A stretch of 64,000 nucleotides of DNA from Merluccius polli (taxonomy: Eukaryota; Chordata; Actinopteri; Gadiformes; Merlucciidae): positions 338,501-402,500 of the forward strand of contig JAOPHQ010001996.1 of NCBI GenBank assembly GCA_030340625.1. Direction: 5' to 3'. A program made the translations under genes and the position numbers. Position 1 is the first letter of the stretch, and every line of letters begins with the position of its first letter. Positions 56,731 to 64,000 of the stretch are shown here, piece after piece. The notes under the pieces are model-generated. The model was not told the origin of the DNA and ran no database searches. It saw only the letters and a program-made list of their open reading frames with translations.

Positions 56731-59700
56731 CTATGAGGCAACTTTAGTCAAAACTGAAGGCCTTGTTCTCTTTGCAGCATGTTCCTCCACAGCAAAAGTG
56801 TAGTTATACTGAAAATGCAAAGGGACAGTGGAAGTGTCATAAACATCACTGCACAATACAAAATGTGGTATGTTCAGTCTAGTGGGGTGTTGTGTTACAT
56901 TTCAAAAGATCATACCTCATTTTCAATGTCTTGGAGAGACTTGATACAAATGTCATCCAATTGAGAGTTCAGCTGGAGATTCTGTCAGACAAAATAATGT
57001 TTTATTATCTATTTTATATGAGATTGTTATATAAAAAGGGAAGAAGAAAGAAAGAAATGAAAACATAAACACACCTTGGAAGTTTGGAAGTCATATTTTG
57101 GGTGAAGAGTGAAGGGAACTCCATCGATGGCTTTGGAACATAAACATATTTACATTGAGTTGATCCAAAACATTATGGAGTACACAATGAAGAGTCATTC
57201 ATTACATTACATTTAGCAGACACATTAAACCAACATGACTAACTATAACTAAACTAGTTATAGTTTAGTTATAAACTATGACTATAACTATGACTAAATT
57301 ATAAAAGCATAGCATAACAATTGGAGTAACAAAAACAAATAAACTGCACAACCAAATTTCTCAAAAACTGAACAGAGTGAAGAGTAGCTACAGGAGTTTG
57401 ACATTCAAGAGATTCACATTGATTGAATGTATAAAAAGCATTCTTGGCAAACCTGTGGTGACAGGGAGACTGTTATCAGCGGCTTTATCCACATGAAAAT
57501 GCGGTAGGTTGTTGCGCCTCATGCTGATCTTCCCAGGGGGCTGGGGTGGTGGGTTACTAAGGATACAACAAGAAAGAGAAAGCTAGTGATATGACAACTT
57601 TCAACTTTTCAATTCAAATAACTGCATCCTTTACGCTTTTGGAGATTTTATGCCTTTTTATGAGTGCATCTTACTATTATCTTTACTTTCCAAGTAAAAC
57701 CAGTACTTACTGCAGAACAATAGATGTGATTTGATTGGATTGTGCTAAAATTGTATGCCATGCCGGTTGCAGGCTTTATATGGGGAGGGACATTTTGAGT
57801 AAAAAAAAATCAGTGTAATAATGTTGTCAAGAGTAATATTTGTGTATTTAAATGTCTATGAAGAGCCCATGCGTCTTAAAGTGTAGCTTAAACATTAGGC
57901 TGGTCATACAAAAAACGCAGAGCCAACTAAGAAATTATTATACCATGAAAGAGGTTGTAGCTCAGTGGTAGAGCTCATGCTTTGCATGAGGCCCCGGGTT
58001 CAATCTGCAGCATCTCCAGTAATGTTTTCCAATATGGTCTACAGTTACAATTCCTGGTAGGGGCCCGGGTTCGATTCCCGGTATGGAAACTATTTTGAAT
58101 TCTTATTACTGTCCTGTACTTTCTGCTGTGACACCACTATTTCCCCTCGGAGGTTAGTACCTTTGATCTTATCTTAAATAAGAGATTTACATACTAAAAG
58201 ACAATGTGTCAATACTCCAACTGAAAAAAAGGAAAACTGTAAAGTTCAAGGCAAACAGCATAATTCTCACTGGAAAGGGATACCTCGGTGTAAGGTAGGG
58301 CAGCGGGTTCGACTGATCCAAAGAGAGTCTATGGAGGTCCAGGCTGACACGGCGAGGCTTGGCTTGGGGCATGGGGTTGGTAAACTGGCCCGTTTTACAC
58401 CAGATCACATACCCATGGATGTCTCTGGACAAAGTTGGCCATGTAGGTATACAAAAGATATGCTGTTAATTTAACTAATACAATCATATGTACAAGTAGG
58501 TAGGTAGTATTAAATGGCCAGAGAGAGACAGCGAGAGAGAAAGTGAGAGAGAAAAGTAGATAAATTCAACTTTTATTGTATTACATGCAATACCGTTTTA
58601 ATTCAATTGTATGGGTGTAATGCATGCTGTACTTTTATAACCAAATAGGAGATGATAGATGTGTGAATTTAAATGATTGCACGTTTAGGGACAGACTTCG
58701 CCTCGCACCGCACAAGACTGCCCTTCCCGGCATCTTCCTCGCCAATGTCCGATCCCTGGTGAATAAAATGGACGAACTACGGCTGAGGATCACCACCAAC
58801 AAACAGATTATGGACTGCAATCTCCTGATTTTCACGGAAACTTGGCTAAACCCTCCCGTCCCGGACAATGCTATTAACCTAGCGGAGCGCAACGTTTTCA
58901 GAGCAGATCGGACAGGCCGACTCGGGCAAGAGCAAAGGTGGGGGTTTCGTGCATTTATGTCAACAATGCTTGGTGTACAGATTCCTCCATCATTGAAAGC
59001 CACTGCTCAGAGAACGCTGAATATCTCATGGTTAAATGCAGACCCTTTTATCTACCAAGGGAATTCACATCTGCTATCATTACGGCCAGCTATATCCCCC
59101 CTGACGCTAACGCTACGCTTGCGATGAAAGAACTGCATTCTGCCAATAGCAAGCAACAAACTACACACCCCGAGGCAGCCTTCAATGTTGCAGGTGACTT
59201 CAATCACTCGAACCTAAAGACTGTTCTCCCCAAATTCAAGCAGCATATCTCCTGCCCCACCAGGGGAGACAAAAATTTAGACCATATTTATACAAACATG
59301 GCCGATGCCTATAAATCCATCCCCCTCCCCCACTTAGGACAATCAGACCATGTCTCTTTGTTCCTACTCCCGAAGTATTCCCCACTTATCAGACGTGTGA
59401 AGCCCACAGTGAGGATAGTCAAGATCTGGCCAGAAGGGGCGGAGGCTAAACTGCAGGAATGCTTTAAAAACCATGACTGGAGTAAGCACTCCTCTGAGGC
59501 AACCCTTGACTCCCACATTGACATCACCCTATACACCTCCTCTGTTCTGGACTACATGAGGTCCAGCACAGACAGTGTCACCACACTGAAAAGGATCACC
59601 ACATTCCCTAATCAGAAGCCATGGATGAACAGGGAGGTCCGAGCCCTGCTGAAGGCACGTGACATCGCCTTCAGATCTGGGGATCGGCGGGCCTACAGCT

Positions 59701-62700
59701 CATCCAGGGCTAACCTGAAGATGGGCATCACTGAGGCCAAGCACAGCCACAAGCTGAGGATCGAGGAGCACTTCACGAATGACTCCGACCCCCGACGCAT
59801 GTGGCAGGGCATTCAGGCATCCCGGACTACAAATCCGCTCACATCACCCCCCAATCCAGCGACGCCTCCCTACCTGAAGAACTCAACCTCTTCTACGGGC
59901 GCTTCGACAAGGACAACAAGGAGGTGGCCATCAAGGAGGTGCTCCCTGCAGGCCACCAGCCCCTCACACTCTCCCCCGCCGACGTGTTTGCAGCACTGAG
60001 CAGGATTAACCCACGGAAGGCAGCTGGCCCTGATGGTGTCCCCGGACGCGTCTACACGGCCTGTGCTGAGCAGCTGACTGAGGTCTGGACTGACATTTTC
60101 AACCTTTCACTAGCCCAAGCAACTGTCCCTGAGTGCCTTAAATCCACCACCATCGTGCCAGTGCCCAAACACTCCAATGCAGTTGACCGTAATGGCTTCC
60201 GCCCAGTCGCGCTTACCCCCATCATCGCGAAGTGCTTCGAGAGGCTGGTCCTGGGTCAAATCAAAACCTGTCTACCACCCACACTGGACCCCATTCAATT
60301 TGCCTACCGCCAGAATAGGAGTACAGAGGATGCCATTTCCACGGCCCTACAGTCCGCCCTCTCCCACCTGGACAAAAGCCACACATACGTTAGAATGCTG
60401 TTCATTGACTTCAGTTCAGCATTCAACACCATCGACCCCTGCAAACTGATCACCAAACTCCGTGATCTGGACATCGCCCCCTCCCTCCGCAACTGGATAC
60501 TCGACTTCCTGACCAACAGACTGCAGTCTGTTAGGATTAACGGTCACACCTCCTCCACCCTCACCCTGAACACTGGCGTTCCGCAGGGCTGTGTGCTGAG
60601 CCCTCTCCTGTACTCTCTCTTCACCCACGACTGCACACCGACACATGGTTCAAACACCATCGTTAAGTTTGCAGACGACACAACGGTGATAGGCCTCATC
60701 AGCAACAACGATGAGTCAGCGTACAGGGATGAGGTCCAGAGCCTAGCTGCGTGGTGCGTCGACAACGACCTGTCCCTCAACGCCACGAAGACCAAGGAGA
60801 TTATCGTGGACTACAGGAAGACTAGAGGTGGCACACACGCCCCCCTCCACATCAACGGGTCGGAGGTTGAGCGGGTAACCAACTTTAAGTTTCTGGGAGT
60901 CCACATCTCTAAGAATCTATCCTGGTCCCTCAACACCACTGCCCTGATCAAGAAGGCTCACCAGCGCCTCTTCTTCTTGAGGAGACTAAAAAAGGCCCAA
61001 CTGTCTCCTCAGATCCTGGTGAACTTCTACCGCAGCCCCATCGAAAGCATACTAACCAACTGTGTCACGGTGTGGTATGGTAACTGCTCCGCCTCGGACC
61101 GGAAAGCACTGCAGAGGGTGGTGAAAATCGCCCAACGCATCACCGGTTCCCCACTCCCCTCCATCGAGGCTGTCCAGAGGAAGCGGTGCCTGCGTAAGGC
61201 GCGTGGCATCGCAAAGGACAACTCTCACCCCAACCATAGACTGTTCACTCTCCTCCCCTCTGGAAAGCGCTACAGGTCCTTGGGCACCCGGACCAGCAGG
61301 TTCAGGGGAAGCTTTTTCCCTCAGGCTGTCACCCTTCTGAACTCCACACCCATATGAACATTGCCCCCCCCCCCCTGCTCACCCAACATCTGGACCCCTC
61401 ACCCCTCAGGACATATTATTTATGAACATATTATTTATTGTATTATTTATTCTTAACTGCCGTTGCCCCCCCCCCCCTTTTCTCTCCCCCCCCCACCCTC
61501 ATATCCATACAATCTGCATTCATCTGTTTTTATGATGCTGTTGTATTGCACTACCTCATTATTGCACTACTTGTACATTGTTTACATTGTTCACATTGTT
61601 TACAGCCTTGTTTACATTACATTACATTACATTACATTACATTACATTGTTACTGATTATTTATCCGTACTTACCTCTACAATCACTACCTCCACTTGCA
61701 CTGTTCACTGTTTACTACGTCACTTTTTTCAATATTGCACTCCTCAGGAAAAATACTGCACTTTAATCGCTCATTTGAACTTCTGGTTAGAACGACAACT
61801 GCATTTCATTGTCCCTGTATTGGACTCTGCACAATGACAATAAAGTTGAATCTAATCTAATCTAATTAGTGTGTACAACTATCGGTGATTGACTTACCCC
61901 ACACATGTGTAGTGCTGCAACATCATTTTGCTCTTGGCAGTCACTTTGATATCCAGCACTGCTGTGTCCACACTGCCAATGGGAACCATACGCACACATA
62001 TACGCTTCCTCTTCGACACTGACACCTCTGAGGATACACACACACAAAATAGCAATAGCAATAGCCATTCATGACAGCTTAGTGTCTAGGGTGTTCAACT
62101 CCCAACCTGAGTAGTGGAAGTCTGTAGCCACCCTTGATATGCCTATCCCATACCTGCACCTAAATTACATGTATATGAATATACTGTAAGTCTCTTTTGA
62201 TAAAAGCATCTGACAAATGACAAATAAAAACATTTTGATTGCATTTTTATGTGGATCCACTGTCCACATAAATACAGCCAAGCGTGCGTGTGCATGAGTA
62301 ACAGTTGCTTACTAGGCTCTAGGTGTTCTGTTATGAAACAATATCCATGAGGAATAGCATCTTTTTCTGAGAGGATTCTGACATCAGACAGCACCACCCC
62401 CCCAGATTGTTCCTAGAATAGGATGTTCAGGTCAGAGTAAGAGAGGTTAGGAGTGAGAGCAATGCTCAATATAAGGTATCAGAGAAAAAACAAGTAGTAA
62501 GTGTCTTACCTTGCTATAACAAAGATAGTAGCCGGACCTCATTGCAAAGCTGCGTGTGAAGTTGGCGGCAGCCCCATCCTCTGTGATGGTTATCTTTGAG
62601 AATCACAATCAACAGAAAGAACAGTTAGATGAACCACCTGAGTACTTTAGGATGTTATTCATACCTAAATGTTGTAAAAAGAACAACAAACAAAATAGAA

Positions 62701-62896
62701 ATTTCACATAATAATCATTCTTGGCCCGGTCCTTTCTTGAACATCAACATCAAATTCATCCACTAAGTTGTTTGTCCATCTGTGATTGGTTCCTTCTTAC
62801 CAGACTGAAGTCTTTTGGGCAGGTACTGCTATTGGAGGTCCATGCTAGTCCAGTCACTGGACTGATGAGGACTCCCCCTCGCTCCATCAAAGACAT
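56731..62896 (-). CDS. mvb12a: Multivesicular body subunit 12A, 9 coding exons
   Basis: Subunit of ESCRT-I, which sorts ubiquitinated membrane proteins into multivesicular bodies at endosomes. Coding exons, minus strand: 62801-62896, 62510-62593, 62313-62412, 61898-62027, 58284-58424, 57453-57556, 57075-57130, 56916-56981, 56731-56808. All have GT-AG junctions and matching phases, giving 284 residues (human 273). The MABP domain (about 10-150) includes SPVTGLAWTSNSS, FAMRSGYYLC, KRKRICVRMVPIGSVDTAVL and HGYVIWCK. A variable linker follows (PRRVSLDLHRLSLD). The C-terminal UMA domain (about 218-275) has AIDGVPFTLHPKY, IKSLQDIENEY and YNYTFAVEE. The ATG sits directly at the acceptor of its exon; a second Met is 3 codons on. 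Intron 4 holds a 3.2-kb antisense LINE. Confidence 0.93.
57951..58080 (+). repeat. tRNA-Ala-derived sequence (pseudogene or SINE head)
   Basis: 57951-58018 follows tRNA-Ala(UGC): A-box region TAGCTCAGTGGTAGAGCT, anticodon arm CATGCTTTGCATG, B-box region CCCCGGGTTCAATCT and the ending CATCTCCA. The variable loop is missing and the acceptor stem pairs poorly. A second TpsiC-like arm, CCCGGGTTCGATTCCCGG, follows at 58064-58081. It lies in an mvb12a intron, antisense to the gene. Confidence 0.7.
58640..61357 (+). pseudogene. LINE ORF2 with a nearly open reverse transcriptase
   Basis: The endonuclease half is in two frames: 58640-58935, then 58938-59830. The junction near 58930 is shifted (GKSKGGG is expected where the frame breaks). 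A second shift near 59820 leads into a long open stretch, 59840-61354, that carries the whole reverse transcriptase and the C-terminal region to NSTPI. Two or three small indels would account for its inactivity. Decay is light compared with the L2 copies, which suggests a younger insertion. Confidence 0.85.
58640..61866 (+). mobile_element. Rex1/CR1-like non-LTR retrotransposon, nearly full length
   Basis: About 3.2 kb, antisense inside mvb12a intron 4. Endonuclease part: LPGIFLANVRSLVNKMDELR, LLIFTETWLN, DFNHSNL and QSDHVSLF. Reverse transcriptase part: NPRKAAGPDGVPGRV, LFIDFSSAFNTID, LNTGVPQGCVLSPLLYSLF and the catalytic FADDT. The 3' UTR has C-rich tracts and TTACA tandem units (61617-61650). 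It ends ATAAAGTTGAATCTAATCTA with repeated AATCT units at 61840-61866. Clade assignment is from motif memory; an RTE-like origin is the alternative. Confidence 0.88.
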
Positions 62897-63538
62897 CTGA
62901 GAATTAATAGAAATAACATGAAGCTGCACCGCTAACATTAAAGCTTTCATAGTAGACCAATGTCACCCTAATCAGTAAGAGCGTTTAAAGCATTTGAAGT
63001 TGACTTCATTTTGTCATCTCATAGCTGGGCCCTATGTGTAGGCCTACTCTAGGAGATTATGCCATTACTAGGTGGGAACAGCGATGTATGAAAAGTAAAA
63101 ACAATTAAAGGTCAGGCATAGCTGGCCTACGTATGTGTTATATGATGTAAACATGTCTTCCCTACGTATATGTAGTAGCCTACATATACAATGTAGGCTA
63201 ATAGGTACACTTATTATGTTAACCTAAGTAGCCTATACATACCCGTGTGGGGAGGATATTGCTATTGTTGCTATGCTATTGTTTCCTAACAAACATACAA
63301 AGATAAACATACGGATCGATATAGCATCTGGATAGCTTGACACAAATGTAGGCTAGGTTCAGCAGCAGATATTCAGACAGATTTTAGGTGATACATGGTG
63401 AAAATAGTCTATAATTCAAATTATCTTAAAAATAAATACTTACTGTTGACTTGTGTATACTTTTTTCTCTCTTTCGCAGTCCTGGATGATAACTGTATAA
63501 TGTTTTCGAAATCCCTTGAAACTTCGGATTGTTGTTAC

Positions 63539-63610
63539 CTTCAAATCAGGAAGTACTGGTTCACTTCAATTCCCATAAGCCATCTTCGTCATGGAAAGTG
63601 GCGCTGAATA
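63539..63610 (-). promoter_or_regulatory. mvb12a: Possible mvb12a first exon and promoter
   Basis: On the minus strand an exon-like segment ends ATTTGAAG|GTAACA (edge at 63539). Just upstream is AAGATGGC (63577-63584), a YY1-type motif common near start sites. Its ATG opens a frame of only five codons, so it would be non-coding. This would splice to the exon ending at 62896. Confidence 0.35.
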
Positions 63611-64000
63611 AGCCTTTACTCGGTCTGAACACAAGGTGGCAATATAATTCATGTTGGAGAATATGGTTTATTTTCTACGGTCCATGGGCGACTCTTGTTG
63701 TCCGTCAATTTTCAAAGCTTGTCCAATATAGCGTGTTTATGGTCAATATCGTGTTTATTAAAAGCAATATATAAATTGGTCTTCTATTCTATATCTCATA
63801 CCCTACAGAAGCTCTGCAATTCCCGTCCTCATTTTGAAAACACGAGGGAACCAACATAAATGTTCCTCCTAAGAAACAATTTTTAAACGCACGTAGGTGT
63901 AGGTGTGTTGGGGAAAGGATAGACGGAGGGGTAGCTGGTGAGAGAAGAATCGATTCTCATTTACATGAAAATGAGGCAGAGCCTTGGAGAGTGAGGGATG
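63611..64000. other. Right edge, no gene recognised
   Basis: Intergenic AT-rich sequence, then a G-rich patch (63905-63940). I see no exon, RNA gene or transposon end. Confidence 0.5.

Noticed and set aside
57951..58018. Functional tRNA-Ala gene
   Set aside because: The variable loop is deleted and the acceptor stem pairs poorly, so it is a pseudogene or SINE part.
59801..61357. 518-codon frame as a host gene
   Set aside because: It is the reverse transcriptase of a LINE, with FADDT and GVPQG motifs, preceded by a frameshifted endonuclease and followed by a LINE tail.

Overview
The window is a piece of a vertebrate, almost certainly teleost fish, nuclear genome. The grounds are three multi-exon genes that I recognise by protein content (brd4, akap8l, mvb12a), short introns of about 80-160 nt beside repeat-swollen ones, and fish-type repeats: L2 and Rex1/CR1-like LINEs, Tc1 and hAT elements, TTAA foldbacks, and long CA, CT and AT microsatellites. 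There is no prokaryotic, viral or CRISPR content.

Layout. 1-16.5 kb holds repeats and one decayed gene. An L2-type LINE (about 2.04-5.86 kb) was split by a small LTR element. A broken multi-exon copy of a fish SAMD3-like family (6.3-9.9 kb) was split by a solo LTR of the same family and by a Tc1/mariner element with an intact transposase. A second, antisense L2-type LINE lies at 10.9-13.8 kb, followed by a foldback holding telomere-like repeats (14.8-15.0 kb). 16.5-18.2 kb is a hAT-like MITE plus a repeat shared with 22.6 kb.

18.3-39.66 kb is brd4 on the minus strand: promoter and non-coding exon near 39.6 kb, start codon at 37550, 20 coding exons, stop codon at 20329-20331, and a long 3' UTR. 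Both bromodomains, the ET domain and the C-terminal motif are intact. One proline-rich exon does not keep frame as given. Several introns are made mostly of transposons, and one hAT insertion duplicated a splice donor.

41.1-55.3 kb is akap8l on the minus strand (13 coding exons, two C2H2 fingers). Its 7.3-kb third intron holds a P-element/THAP-type transposon remnant with a nested MITE. 55.8-63.6 kb is mvb12a on the minus strand (9 coding exons). Its fourth intron holds a nearly complete antisense LINE, and another intron holds a tRNA-Ala-like sequence.

The three genes run head to tail on one strand, so each has its own promoter and none overlap. Their products act in unrelated places: chromatin reading and transcription elongation (Brd4), nuclear matrix and RNA scaffolding (Akap8l), and ESCRT-I endosomal sorting (Mvb12a). 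brd4 and akap8l are also neighbours on human 19p13.12, which supports both identifications. I found no wholly new biological system. The strongest second-look items are a DD36E Tc1 element with an open transposase, a splice donor duplicated by a transposon, a THAP-type P-element remnant, and the unresolved brd4 reading frame.
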